Source: Rhizobium sullae (lineage in GTDB: Bacteria > Pseudomonadota > Alphaproteobacteria > Rhizobiales > Rhizobiaceae). Taken from it: 64,000 nt of DNA. This document shows positions 26,314 through 35,068 of the stretch, piece by piece (the first letter of the stretch is position 1; the number at the start of each line of letters is the position of its first letter). The notes beneath the pieces are model-generated. The model did no database searches and was not told the DNA's origin. It worked only from the letters and a program-made list of their open reading frames with translations. The translations under genes and the position numbers were made by a program. The DNA lies in NCBI RefSeq assembly GCF_900169785.1, contig NZ_FWER01000021.1, positions 32,092 through 96,091 of the forward strand. Reading direction: 5' to 3'.

Positions 26314-26425
26314 TGCTTCGCTAAGCTTGCCTTCAGACAGGCATCTTTCCGACGAAATTTACTGGTTGTTAACGGTGTTGGTTAACAAGTCGATGGCGTG
26401 AAACCACGAAAGACTGGGCTGCCCG

Positions 26426-27085
26426 TTGATCCATTTCGAGAATGTCGGTTTACGCTATGGCATGGGGCCGGAGATCCTCCGGGACCTCACTTTCGATATT
26501 CCGAAAAAGTCTTTCCAGTTCCTGACGGGTCCCTCCGGCGCCGGCAAGACGACGCTTCTTCGCCTGCTTTTCATGTCGCTGCAGCCGACGCGCGGGCTGA
26601 TCCGTATGTTCGGGCGCGACATCTCCGACATCCCGCGGCCGGAACTGCCGCTGCTTCGCCGCCGCGTCGGTATCGTCTTCCAGGATTTCCGCCTGCTCGA
26701 CCATCTGACGACCTATGAGAATGTCGCGCTGCCGCTTCGCGTGCGCGGTAAGGACGAGAGCTCCTACAAGACCGACGTGCTGGAACTGCTGAAATGGGTC
26801 GGGCTCGGCGAGCGCATCAATGTGCTTCCGCCCGTGCTTTCCGGCGGCGAGAAACAGCGCGCGGCGATCGCCCGCGCGCTGATCGACCGGCCCGAGGTTC
26901 TGCTTGCCGACGAGCCGACCGGCAACGTCGACCCACCGATGGCACGCCGCCTGCTGAACCTCTTTCTCGAACTCAACCGCCTCGGTACGGCTGTCGTGAT
27001 CGCAACCCACGATCTGACGCTGATGGACCAGGTGGAAGCCCGCCGTATGATTCTTTCGGAGGGGCATCTTGACGTCTATGACTGA
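26426..27085 (+). CDS. ftsE: Cell division ATP-binding protein FtsE
   Basis: 219 residues. ATPase partner of FtsX at the divisome, where the complex activates periplasmic peptidoglycan hydrolases. Walker A GPSGAGKTT, signature LSGGEKQRAAIARAL, Walker B VLLADEPTGNVDP and switch His in ATHDL are intact. The start codon is TTG 26426, giving MIHFENVGLRY, the normal N-terminus; no ATG or GTG fits and the ribosome site is weak. The stop overlaps the beginning of ftsX. Confidence 0.93.
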   Translation: MIHFENVGLRYGMGPEILRDLTFDIPKKSFQFLTGPSGAGKTTLLRLLFMSLQPTRGLIRMFGRDISDIPRPELPLLRRRVGIVFQDFRLLDHLTTYENVALPLRVRGKDESSYKTDVLELLKWVGLGERINVLPPVLSGGEKQRAAIARALIDRPEVLLADEPTGNVDPPMARRLLNLFLELNRLGTAVVIATHDLTLMDQVEARRMILSEGHLDVYD

Positions 27086-28091
27086 GTCTGCACCGAAAAA
27101 CCGCGCGCAAGGCGCACCCCTTACCGAGCAGAAGCGGGCGGAGATGCGCGTGCGGCCAACCGCGTCGATCCTGCCGCCCTCGAACATTCAGGGCAACGCA
27201 CTGACGGTGGTCATCGCCATCATGGCCTTCCTCGCCTGCCTGACGCTTGGCGGTGTCAGCATGGTGCGTTCGACGGCGGCGAGCTGGGAGAGCCAGATCT
27301 CCCGTGAGATCACCATCCAGATCAGGCCGGAGGACGGCCTCGACATGGAAAAGGCGCTGACGCAGGCGCGCGATATCGCCATGACCTTCGTCGGCACCAA
27401 GAGCGGCCAGATCGTTGATGAGGCTGCAACGGCGCGCCTTTTGGAGCCGTGGCTCGGCAGCGGCCTTGATATCAAGGAACTCCCTGTCCCCCGCCTCGTG
27501 ATTATTACCATCGACGAGGCGAACCCGCCCGATTTTGACGCAATGCGCTCGCTGTTAAAGGAGAGCATTCCCCAAGCCTCGCTCGACGATCACCGCACAT
27601 GGGTCGATCGTCTCGTTTCAATGGCGCATACGACGGTCATGCTCGGGACCGGCGTGCTGCTGCTCGTCTTCACAGCCATGGTGCTGACCGTCGTCTTTGC
27701 GACACGCGGCGCGCTTTCCGGCAACCGCCATATCGTCGAGGTCCTGCATTTCGTGGGCGCCGAAAGCTCCTTTGTCGCAACCGAATTCCAGAAGCATTTC
27801 CTCAAGATCAGCCTCAAGGGATCGGCAATCGGCAGCGCGCTGGCGGCTCTCTTCTTCCTTGCGGCAGGCTTCCTGCAAAGCCGTACGATCGCGACCCCGC
27901 AGACCGACCAGGCGACGGCTCTCTTCGGCACCTTCTCGGTCGGAGCCCTCGGTTACCTCGGCATCTTCGCGACAATGATCGTCATCGCGTTGCTGACGAC
28001 GCTTACAGCACGGCTGACCGTCATGCGCACAATCTATGAAATCGATACGCTGCGTTCCGATCCGACGCGAACCGATGGTATCGCGAATTGA
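27069..28091 (+). CDS. ftsX: Cell division protein FtsX
   Basis: 340 residues (337 if ATG 27078 is used). Permease-like subunit with a cytoplasmic N-terminal tail, TM1 near residues 47-66, a periplasmic domain with ITIQIRPEDGLD, and three further TMs near 200, 255 and 300. The ribosome site GGAGGGG at 27058-27064 is 4-6 nt from TTG 27069 but 13 nt from ATG 27078, so the TTG is favoured. It overlaps the ftsE 3' end, implying translational coupling. The family in Alphaproteobacteria is longer at the N-terminus than in E. coli, as here. Confidence 0.92.
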   Translation: MTSMTESAPKNRAQGAPLTEQKRAEMRVRPTASILPPSNIQGNALTVVIAIMAFLACLTLGGVSMVRSTAASWESQISREITIQIRPEDGLDMEKALTQARDIAMTFVGTKSGQIVDEAATARLLEPWLGSGLDIKELPVPRLVIITIDEANPPDFDAMRSLLKESIPQASLDDHRTWVDRLVSMAHTTVMLGTGVLLLVFTAMVLTVVFATRGALSGNRHIVEVLHFVGAESSFVATEFQKHFLKISLKGSAIGSALAALFFLAAGFLQSRTIATPQTDQATALFGTFSVGALGYLGIFATMIVIALLTTLTARLTVMRTIYEIDTLRSDPTRTDGIAN

Positions 28092-28157
28092 ACGGCCCAG
28101 TCCTTTTTGCCACGAAAGTGTCTGTTCCCTGCCTTAATCTGCATATATTTACGACTC

Positions 28158-28874
28158 ATGACCATGGGCCACACTAGACGCAATCCGATTCGTCCCGAGC
28201 CGGCGCTTGCAAGCTACGGTGTCGGCGCCCCGCGTCGCGGCCCTCTACGCCGGATGTTGCGGTGGGGCGGATTTGCCTTCGTGCTGACGACTGCGCTGCT
28301 TTTCGTTGGTTTCCTACGGTTCGCCGATTCCATCACGACCTTGAAACCTCCAGCCGAGCCGAAGGCCGATGCCATCGTCGTTTTGACAGGTGGCTATCAG
28401 CGCATCGATCAGGCCGTCGAACTGCTGGAAAAGGGCGCAGGCAAGCGGCTGCTCATATCGGGCGTCCATCCGTCGACAACCCGAGCACAGATTCGAAAGA
28501 CCACATCGGCCCCGGCCGATTTGTTCAATTGCTGCGTCGACATCGGCTATGACGCAATCGACACGATCGGCAACGCGCAGGAGGCCGCGAACTGGATCCA
28601 TGCCAAAGGCTACAAGAGCGTTCTGGTCGTTACAAACAATTACCACATGCCACGCAGTCTCGCGGAACTTGCCTACGTTGATGCCGATACGCAGTTCATC
28701 CCCTACCCAGTCGTCAACTCGGATCTGAAGACACGGGCCTGGTTCACTGATCCGAATGCACTTCGCGTCATGCTGGCCGAATATGGCAAAGTGCTTTTGG
28801 CAGGCGCACGCAATATCACCGGCTTCGGGCGCCATCCGGGCCTTCGCTCAGCAAGCATCACGGGCCAGAGCTGA
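28158..28874 (+). CDS. YdcF/ElyC/SanA-family (DUF218) membrane protein
   Basis: 238 residues. One N-terminal transmembrane segment (residues about 37-56, FAFVLTTALLFVGFLRFAD), then the DUF218 domain with ADAIVVLTGGYQRIDQAVEL and VVTNNYHMPRS, the family's conserved Asp/Gly and Asn-His signatures. E. coli SanA and ElyC act in envelope integrity and lipid-carrier recycling; the exact role here is unknown. No clear ribosome site; ATG 28158 or 28164. It follows ftsX at 66 bp and may share its transcript. Confidence 0.82.
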   Translation: MTMGHTRRNPIRPEPALASYGVGAPRRGPLRRMLRWGGFAFVLTTALLFVGFLRFADSITTLKPPAEPKADAIVVLTGGYQRIDQAVELLEKGAGKRLLISGVHPSTTRAQIRKTTSAPADLFNCCVDIGYDAIDTIGNAQEAANWIHAKGYKSVLVVTNNYHMPRSLAELAYVDADTQFIPYPVVNSDLKTRAWFTDPNALRVMLAEYGKVLLAGARNITGFGRHPGLRSASITGQS

Positions 28875-28941
28875 TTTTCATCAGGCGCTTTTTATGGCAG
28901 CCATTATCGTGTAGGCAGGGCGAACCGCGGTCACGCGGATA

Positions 28942-29757
28942 ATGGCTTTGGAAAACTTCATGATCGCCCTGCGTTCCGTCCTCTTCAACACGATCTTCTA
29001 CGCCAACCTCATCATCCGGATGATCGTGCTGTCGCCCTATTACTTCATCGTGCCCCGCAAGACCGCCTATGCGATCCCCAAGAACTGGGCGCTTTCGAAC
29101 CATTGGCTGATGGAAAAGATCGTCGGGACGACCTTCGAAATCGAAGGCATCGAGAACCTGCCGGAAGGAAGCTACATCCTCGCCCCAAAGCACCAGTCCT
29201 TCTGGGACACCTATGCACTGTTGCCCTGGCTGAACGACCCGGTTTACATCCTCAAGCGCGAATTGATGTGGATCCCGCTTTTCGGCTGGTACGCGAAAAA
29301 GCAACGCATGATCCCGGTCGACCGCGGTGCGCGCGGCAAGGTGATGGTCGAGGTGTTGAAGCGCACCAAGAAAGAGCTTGCTACAGGCCGTCAGCTGATC
29401 ATCTATCCGGAAGGGACGCGCCGGCCTCCGGGCGCAGAACCGCTCTACAAGTACGGAATTGCCCGCATGTATCGGGATCTTGGCATTCCGGTTGTGCCGG
29501 TCGCCATGCATCCCGGTCTTTTCTGGCCGCGCCGCAGCGCCGTGCGCCGTCCCGGCCATTTCAAGGTTCGCATCCTGCCCGCCATCCCGCCGGGCCTCGA
29601 TCCGGATGCGTTCTTTCAGCACCTGATCGATGTGACCGAGGAGGCGAGCGACGAGCTTTTGATCGATACCGCCGTGCGCAATCCGCACCTGCCGCTGCCG
29701 CCGACCGCCACCGCGAGACTGGCGCAATTACGCAAGGCAAAGGCCGCCTCCGCCTAA
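28942..29757 (+). CDS. plsC: 1-acyl-sn-glycerol-3-phosphate acyltransferase
   Basis: 271 residues. It makes phosphatidic acid by acylating lysophosphatidate. The H-x4-D catalytic motif is KHQSFWD, and the substrate motifs PVDRGARGK and YPEGTRRPPG are present. An N-terminal membrane helix (about 13-35) places it at the inner membrane. It follows the ydcF-like gene at 67 bp; the stop overlaps the convergent chaC-like gene by 4 bp. Confidence 0.9.
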   Translation: MALENFMIALRSVLFNTIFYANLIIRMIVLSPYYFIVPRKTAYAIPKNWALSNHWLMEKIVGTTFEIEGIENLPEGSYILAPKHQSFWDTYALLPWLNDPVYILKRELMWIPLFGWYAKKQRMIPVDRGARGKVMVEVLKRTKKELATGRQLIIYPEGTRRPPGAEPLYKYGIARMYRDLGIPVVPVAMHPGLFWPRRSAVRRPGHFKVRILPAIPPGLDPDAFFQHLIDVTEEASDELLIDTAVRNPHLPLPPTATARLAQLRKAKAASA

Positions 29758-30284
29758 GCGGCCCGCAGCCGCTCGACCTCGTTGGCGACCCGTTCCAGCC
29801 AATGATCGCGAATCCCCATCTCTTGCAGATGCGAGAGCGTATTGAAAACGTAGGCGTCGTTCGAGCCTGACTGACCCTTTGCCTCGTGTACAATGTGGGC
29901 AGCTGCAGAGGCATCGAGTGCGCCGGCATATTGGGCGTGATCGCGATCAACGATGTAGGCAACTGCCTTGACGCTGCTCCGACCGGAAAGCGATAGCGGC
30001 ACATGGCGCTCCCGATAGACGTTGGTGACGAGCTCGCGGGCACGCAGATAGTCCATTACCTCGTCCCGCTTCTCCAAGGCCACGCGAAACGCCATGCCGC
30101 GGCAAGAGCCGCCGCGATCGAGACCGAGCACGAGACCCGGATTTTGCTGCGTGCCGCGGTGAACCCAGGAATGGACGCATAAGGAGCGCCGGTAACCGTA
30201 AACAAGGGCCTGGGACCGCTCAAGAAACTCGAAGCCCGGATTCCACATCAGCGATCCGTAGCCAAAGACCCAAAATTCGTCCAT
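29754..30284 (-). CDS. ChaC-type gamma-glutamylcyclotransferase
   Basis: 176 residues. It cleaves glutathione to 5-oxoproline and Cys-Gly. The substrate loop VFGYGSLMWNPGF lies at residues 6-18 and the GGSCRGMAFRV strand follows; length and layout fit ChaC. The ATG at 30284 faces the DUF2125 gene, with 52 bp between starts. Convergent with plsC. Confidence 0.88.
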   Translation of the reverse strand: MDEFWVFGYGSLMWNPGFEFLERSQALVYGYRRSLCVHSWVHRGTQQNPGLVLGLDRGGSCRGMAFRVALEKRDEVMDYLRARELVTNVYRERHVPLSLSGRSSVKAVAYIVDRDHAQYAGALDASAAAHIVHEAKGQSGSNDAYVFNTLSHLQEMGIRDHWLERVANEVERLRAA

Positions 30285-30336
30285 ATCGCACGCCAGACCG
30301 AAATTCCCATTCGCGATTCACCATTGGAGAACCATC

Positions 30337-31338
30337 ATGGCAGCGTCAAGCCAATCCGGCAGCGGCAGAAAATTCTGGTTGCTCGGCTTGGGCATCGTTC
30401 TGGTCATCGCGATCTATACCGGCGGTTGGTTCTACGCGGCCTCGCAGCTCAAGGAGACTGTGCTGAAGGCGATTACGCCGCGCAGCACGGCGGGCGTCAG
30501 CGGCGAATGCGCCGGTATCGACTTTCGCGGCTACCCGTTCCGCATCGGCCTCTATTGCTCGAAAGTAAGTGTGGACGACAACACGAACGGCGTTTCGGCT
30601 TCCTTTGGCGAACTTCGCTCCGCAGCGCAGGTTTACGCGCCGGGCCATATCGTTTGGGAGCTCGATGCGCCGGCCGAAATCCGTACGGCAAACGGCCTTT
30701 CGATCTCGGCTGAATGGGCCAATCTGCAATCCAGTCTGGTGACGAGGCTGAGGGGCATCGACCGGACTTCAATGGTCATCGAAGGCCTGAAGGCGACCGC
30801 TGTCTCCTCCTATACTGGGCAGACGGTCAATATCGATGCGGGACGCACGGAAGTCCACCTGCGCCAGAATGCAGGCGATCTCGATGGTGCCGTCTCCCTC
30901 CAGGATGCAAATGCCATCATCAAGGACTGGCCACAGGTCTTCCCAAAATTCGCAGCGAGCGCCGATATAACCCTTGCAGGCAAGGGTGGAATGATCGACG
31001 GCAGCGACCCGCAGGGGCTTTATGGGGCCAGCGGAGAGCTGCGCAAGGCCGTGGCGGATATCGGTGACGGCAAGGTGATGACGCTTACCGGGCCCTTCTC
31101 CTTCGATGCGCAAGGCTTCCTGTCCGGCAAATTCAAGCTCGAAATCGAGCAGCTCGGCCCTTGGCGCGACAGCCTGAAACAGGCCTTCCCGGAAATCTCC
31201 GAAACCGTCGACACCGCCGCCAAGCTTCTGAAGGCGCTCGCGGTCGGCGGGGACAAGGTTTCGGTCGATCTCCTCGTTCAGCACGGCAATGCCACCGTAA
31301 GCGGCTTCATCCCACTCGGCACGATCCCGCCGATCTGA
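30337..31338 (+). CDS. DUF2125-domain membrane-anchored protein
   Basis: 333 residues. An N-terminal transmembrane helix (about 13-33), then a large periplasmic beta-rich region beginning GECAGIDFRGYPFRIGLYC, which is the conserved DUF2125 opening with a Cys pair. No enzymatic motif. These proteins occur almost only in Alphaproteobacteria; the fold suggests an envelope or AsmA-like role, but nothing is established that I know of. GGAG lies 8 nt before ATG 30337. Confidence 0.82.
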   Translation: MAASSQSGSGRKFWLLGLGIVLVIAIYTGGWFYAASQLKETVLKAITPRSTAGVSGECAGIDFRGYPFRIGLYCSKVSVDDNTNGVSASFGELRSAAQVYAPGHIVWELDAPAEIRTANGLSISAEWANLQSSLVTRLRGIDRTSMVIEGLKATAVSSYTGQTVNIDAGRTEVHLRQNAGDLDGAVSLQDANAIIKDWPQVFPKFAASADITLAGKGGMIDGSDPQGLYGASGELRKAVADIGDGKVMTLTGPFSFDAQGFLSGKFKLEIEQLGPWRDSLKQAFPEISETVDTAAKLLKALAVGGDKVSVDLLVQHGNATVSGFIPLGTIPPI

Positions 31339-31341
31339 GGC

Positions 31342-32274
31342 TCAGTTTGCCTTCGTATCCTGCACGTGGGGGCGGCCAAAGTCCGGCGCGTCCACGTCCT
31401 GTCCCGCCTGAACGATCGAGCGACGGATTGCGCGGGTGCGGCTGAAAAGTTCGAAAAGCTTGTCGCCCTCGCCCCAGCGGATGGCGCGCTGCAGATAGGC
31501 GAGGTCTTCCGAAAAGCGCGCCAACATTTCAAGGATCGCATCCTTGTTGTGCAGGCAGACGTCACGCCACATCGTCGGATCGGACGCAGCAAGGCGCGTA
31601 AAGTCACGAAAGCCGGAGGCGGAATATTTGATGACTTCCGATTCCGTCACGGCTTCCAGATCGTCCGCCGTGCCGACAATATTGTAAGCGATGATGTGCG
31701 GTAGGTGCGAGACGATGGCGAGCACCTTGTCGTGGTGCTCGGCGTCCATCTCATCGACCTTTGAGCCAAGGCTTTCCCAGAACTTGCGGAGCTTTTTTAG
31801 TGCGCTGTCATCCGTGCCCGTAATTGGCGTAAAGATGCACCAACGGCCTTCAAATAGGCCGGGGAAACCCGCATCGGGTCCGGATTTCTCCGTACCGGCC
31901 AGCGGATGACCGGGGATGAAGTGCACATGCGGCGGCATATGCGGCTGCATCTGCGCGATGACCGACGCCTTGGTGGATCCGACGTCGGTGACGATCGCGC
32001 CAGGCTTTAGGGTCCCTGCGATTTCCCTCGCAATGCTTTCCGAGGCGCCAACCGGCACGGACACGATAACGAGATCGGCATCCCTGGCAGCCTCGGCCGA
32101 CGAACTCGTATAATGGCTGCCGAGCTGAAGTTCCTCGGCGCGCTTGAGCGTTTGAGCACTGCGCGTGGCAACGACGACTTCATTGGCAAGCCCGAGCCGC
32201 TTGATGTCATGGGCGATCGAGGAGCCGATCAGCCCGATGCCGATCAGCGCGATGCGATCAAACTGCGCTGTCAT
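31342..32274 (-). CDS. tyrC: Prephenate/arogenate dehydrogenase
   Basis: 310 residues. NAD(P)-dependent oxidative decarboxylation of prephenate or arogenate in tyrosine synthesis. The Rossmann loop is LIGIGLIGSSIAHD (residues 10-23), VDVGSTK-like TDVGSTKASV is at about 97, and the catalytic His is in HFIPGHPLAGTEKSG. The start ATG overlaps the hisC stop by 4 bp (ATGA), so translation is coupled to the aminotransferase. The C-terminal dimer region has no ACT domain. Confidence 0.9.
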   Translation of the reverse strand: MTAQFDRIALIGIGLIGSSIAHDIKRLGLANEVVVATRSAQTLKRAEELQLGSHYTSSSAEAARDADLVIVSVPVGASESIAREIAGTLKPGAIVTDVGSTKASVIAQMQPHMPPHVHFIPGHPLAGTEKSGPDAGFPGLFEGRWCIFTPITGTDDSALKKLRKFWESLGSKVDEMDAEHHDKVLAIVSHLPHIIAYNIVGTADDLEAVTESEVIKYSASGFRDFTRLAASDPTMWRDVCLHNKDAILEMLARFSEDLAYLQRAIRWGEGDKLFELFSRTRAIRRSIVQAGQDVDAPDFGRPHVQDTKAN

Positions 32275-33380
32275 GTCGGGCGTCCCATGAATTCACCGAG
32301 CGCTTCGATAACGCCATGATTGGCTTCTTCCGGACCGATGCTCATGCGAAGTGAATTGGGGAAGCCGTAGCTGCGAACCGCCCGCAGGATGTAGCCGCGG
32401 CTTGTCAGGAACTCGTCGGCATCGGTAGCACGCTTGCCATCGGCATCCGGAAAATGAATGAGAACGAAATTCGCCACCGACGGCGTGACCTTGAGACCGA
32501 TCGTTTCGAGCGCTCCGGTGACCTTCTCGATCCACATCTGATTGAAGGAAGCGGCCTGCTGCATGAAGGCCTGATCGCGGATCGCTGCGGCACCGGCCGC
32601 GATCGCCGGCGCATTCATATTGAAAGGGCCACGCACGCGGTTCAGCGCATCGATGATCTCGGCAGGCGCATACATCCAGCCGACGCGGAGCGCGGCAAGC
32701 CCATAGACCTTCGAGAAGGTCCGGGTCATGACGACGTTCGCGTTCGAGGAGACGACCTCGATACCGGATTCATAGTCGTTGCGCCGGACATACTCGGCGT
32801 AGGCCGCATCGAGCACCAGGACGACATGCTTCGGCAGGCCGGCCTGCAGGCGACGAACTTCGCTGACTGGGATATAGGTGCCGGTCGGATTGCCGGGATT
32901 GGCGATGAAGACGATCTTCGTCTTGTCGCTTACCGCCGCCAGGATCGCATCGACATCGACGGTATGGTCCTTCTCCTTCACCACGACAGGCGTCGCGCCC
33001 GCGCCCATGATCTGAATCTTGTAAACGAGGAAGCCGTGCTCGGTGATGATGCCTTCGTCACCGGGGCTGAGATAAACGTGGCAGAGCAAGCCGAGCAGTT
33101 CGTCCGAGCCGTTGCCGCACATGATGTTAGCCGGATTCAAGCCGTGAATCGCAGCGATCGCCTCGCGCAGTTCGATCGCCTGGCCGTCCGGATAGCGCTC
33201 GAGATGGCCCGCGGCCTCACGGAAGGCCTCGATCGCCTTCGGGCTCGCACCAAGCGGCGTTTCGTTGGAGGAGAGCTTGTAGACGCGGGCAACGCCTGGT
33301 GCATGTTCCTTGCCCGGTACATAGGCTGCAATGTCCAGAATACCGGGACGCGGAACAGGCTTGCTCATCTCAACACTCAT
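32271..33380 (-). CDS. hisC: Histidinol-phosphate/aromatic aminotransferase
   Basis: 369 residues. Fold-type I PLP aminotransferase of the HisC family. The PLP lysine is in RTFSKVYGLAALRVGW (about residue 221), with NPGNPTGT and the substrate Arg region near the C-terminus. HisC enzymes also transaminate prephenate or aromatic amino acids, and the 4-bp overlap with the tyrosine-pathway dehydrogenase suggests this role, perhaps besides histidine synthesis. ATG 33380 has AAGG 8 nt upstream; ATG 33368 is an alternative. A terminator-like hairpin lies just upstream. Confidence 0.9.
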   Translation of the reverse strand: MSVEMSKPVPRPGILDIAAYVPGKEHAPGVARVYKLSSNETPLGASPKAIEAFREAAGHLERYPDGQAIELREAIAAIHGLNPANIMCGNGSDELLGLLCHVYLSPGDEGIITEHGFLVYKIQIMGAGATPVVVKEKDHTVDVDAILAAVSDKTKIVFIANPGNPTGTYIPVSEVRRLQAGLPKHVVLVLDAAYAEYVRRNDYESGIEVVSSNANVVMTRTFSKVYGLAALRVGWMYAPAEIIDALNRVRGPFNMNAPAIAAGAAAIRDQAFMQQAASFNQMWIEKVTGALETIGLKVTPSVANFVLIHFPDADGKRATDADEFLTSRGYILRAVRSYGFPNSLRMSIGPEEANHGVIEALGEFMGRPT

Positions 33381-33393
33381 GGGATCGACCTTG

Positions 33394-33415
33394 AAAAAAC
33401 GCCGGAAATTCCGGC
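33394..33415 (-). terminator. Hairpin plus T-run just before hisC
   Basis: Read on the minus strand, GCCGG-AATTT-CCGGC is followed by GTTTTTTC, a small but typical intrinsic terminator, ending only about 14 nt before the hisC start. It can end the upstream methyltransferase transcript or, if hisC has a promoter in the 50 bp before it, work as an attenuator. An alternative pairing TTCCGGCCGGAA overlaps it. Confidence 0.55.
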
Positions 33416-33467
33416 CGGAAATTGCCCTGTGGCAATAAAGCGGAACGCGGCCTTTGTCGAGTGAGAC

Positions 33468-34208
33468 TTAGTAGCTGCGCGTCGTCGGGACGCCATGCGG
33501 CGCAAGAACCGGGACGAAGACGCGGCGCGACGCCCGTGCGGCAACCGGCAGTCCCTGATAGAGCCGCTTCTGCGCCTCGACGATGATGACGCCGGAAAAG
33601 GCCGGCCAGAGCGTGCGGCCGATGCGTTCGAAGCCGCGGCGAAGGCTGAGAACCGTGCGAAGCTTCGATGGCGGGAAGAAGAGCGCCTCGGCCGTAGCGC
33701 CGGGCGTGAAATTCGTCTCGCGTAGCAGATGCGTGAGCTGACCCCGCGAATAGGGGCGCCCGGAGCCGAAAGGCGTATGCTCCATGCGCGCCCAGACACC
33801 GCGCCGGTTCGGCACGACGATGACGAGCCGTCCGCCGGGCGCAAGCACGCGCCAGAGCTCTTTCAAGGTTTCCCGCGGGCTTTCGGCGAATTCCAGCGAA
33901 TGAACCATCAGCACACGATCGATGGACGAATCGGGAAGCGGCAATTCTTCATCGAAGATCAGAGCGGTCGATGACAAGGATCCCACCGGCCAGTTCACGG
34001 CGCCCTGCCCGGCGGGCATGAAGGCGAAGGTGCGCTCAGTATCGGCACCGAACCGGTCGAGGAATGGAACGGCATAGCCGATGCCGACGAGCCGCTCCTG
34101 CGGCAGCCGCACCCAAAGCGACGACAGCGCCATAGCGATAGAGTGCTCGGCAAGGCGCCCGAGCTCGGAATGATAGAACTGGCGCAGATCGACAATATCC
34201 GTGTGCAT
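33468..34208 (-). CDS. Class I SAM-dependent methyltransferase
   Basis: 246 residues. The SAM-binding region is degenerate but recognisable (LVGIGYAVPFLDRFG, then LPLPDSSIDRVLMVHSLEF and LKELWRVLAPGGRLVIVVPN), the Methyltransf_11 pattern. Substrate unknown. It is divergent from gloB with about 90 bp between starts, an arrangement conserved in many Alphaproteobacteria. The start ATG 34208 fits the family N-terminus (MHTDIVDLRQFY); no good ribosome site. A longer in-frame version exists but would overlap gloB. Confidence 0.82.
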   Translation of the reverse strand: MHTDIVDLRQFYHSELGRLAEHSIAMALSSLWVRLPQERLVGIGYAVPFLDRFGADTERTFAFMPAGQGAVNWPVGSLSSTALIFDEELPLPDSSIDRVLMVHSLEFAESPRETLKELWRVLAPGGRLVIVVPNRRGVWARMEHTPFGSGRPYSRGQLTHLLRETNFTPGATAEALFFPPSKLRTVLSLRRGFERIGRTLWPAFSGVIIVEAQKRLYQGLPVAARASRRVFVPVLAPHGVPTTRSY

Positions 34209-34297
34209 CGCAATAAATGTTATCAGCGGGCGATTGGACTTCAAGGCCGGAGCCTCTACATTCCGGACAAGTTTGTGGGAAAGAGGCCGTTTGGACA

Positions 34298-35068
34298 ATG
34301 AAAGCCTTGGAATTAGAAGTTTTTCTCTGCCGATCCGATAATTTTGGCGTTCTCGTGCATGATCCGGAGTCCGGGCTGACCGCGTCGATCGACGCACCGG
34401 AAGAGGCAGCCGTAGCATCGGCTGCAAAGCGGCGCGGATGGAAGATTTCGCACATCTTCACCACGCATCACCACACTGATCATGTCGAAGGCAATCTGGC
34501 GCTGAAAGAGCAGTTCGGCTGTGAAATCATCGGTCCGGTCAACGAAGCTATTGCAATTCCCGGCCTCGACAAATCGATGGCCGATGGCGACAGCTTCCTC
34601 TTCGGTGACCACACGGTCAACGTCATCGAAACGCCGGGTCATACCGCGGGCCATATCTGTTACCACTTCGCCGACGACAAACTGCTCTTTGCCGCCGATA
34701 CGCTCTTTGCGCTCGGCTGTGGCCGTCTCTTCGAGCGTCCGGCCGCGGATATGTGGCATTCACTTCAGAAGCTGGCCGTTCTGCCGGACGAAACGGCAAT
34801 CTATTTCGGCCATGAATATACGCTTTCGAACGCCCGTTTCGCCTTGACGATCGATCCGGCCAACGAGCGGCTGAAGACGCGTGCAGCAGAGATCGAAGCT
34901 TTGCGCGCTGAAGGCAGGTTCACCATCCCGACGACGCTGGCCTTGGAAAAGGAAACTAATCCTTTCCTTCGTGCCGCGGATCCCGCGATCCGCCGCAATC
35001 TCCTGATGGAAAGCAAGACGAATGAGGAAGTCTTTGCGGAGATCCGCAGGCGCAAGGACAATTTCTGA
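34298..35068 (+). CDS. gloB: Hydroxyacylglutathione hydrolase (glyoxalase II)
   Basis: 256 residues. It hydrolyses S-lactoylglutathione in methylglyoxal detoxification. The binuclear metal motif THHHTDH is at residues 56-62, further ligands are in TPGHTAGH and FGHEYT, and the C-terminal substrate domain ends in EVFAEIRRRKDNF. ATG 34298 follows AGAGG. The stop overlaps the start of the cupin gene (TGATG), so the two are translationally coupled. Confidence 0.94.
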   Translation: MKALELEVFLCRSDNFGVLVHDPESGLTASIDAPEEAAVASAAKRRGWKISHIFTTHHHTDHVEGNLALKEQFGCEIIGPVNEAIAIPGLDKSMADGDSFLFGDHTVNVIETPGHTAGHICYHFADDKLLFAADTLFALGCGRLFERPAADMWHSLQKLAVLPDETAIYFGHEYTLSNARFALTIDPANERLKTRAAEIEALRAEGRFTIPTTLALEKETNPFLRAADPAIRRNLLMESKTNEEVFAEIRRRKDNF

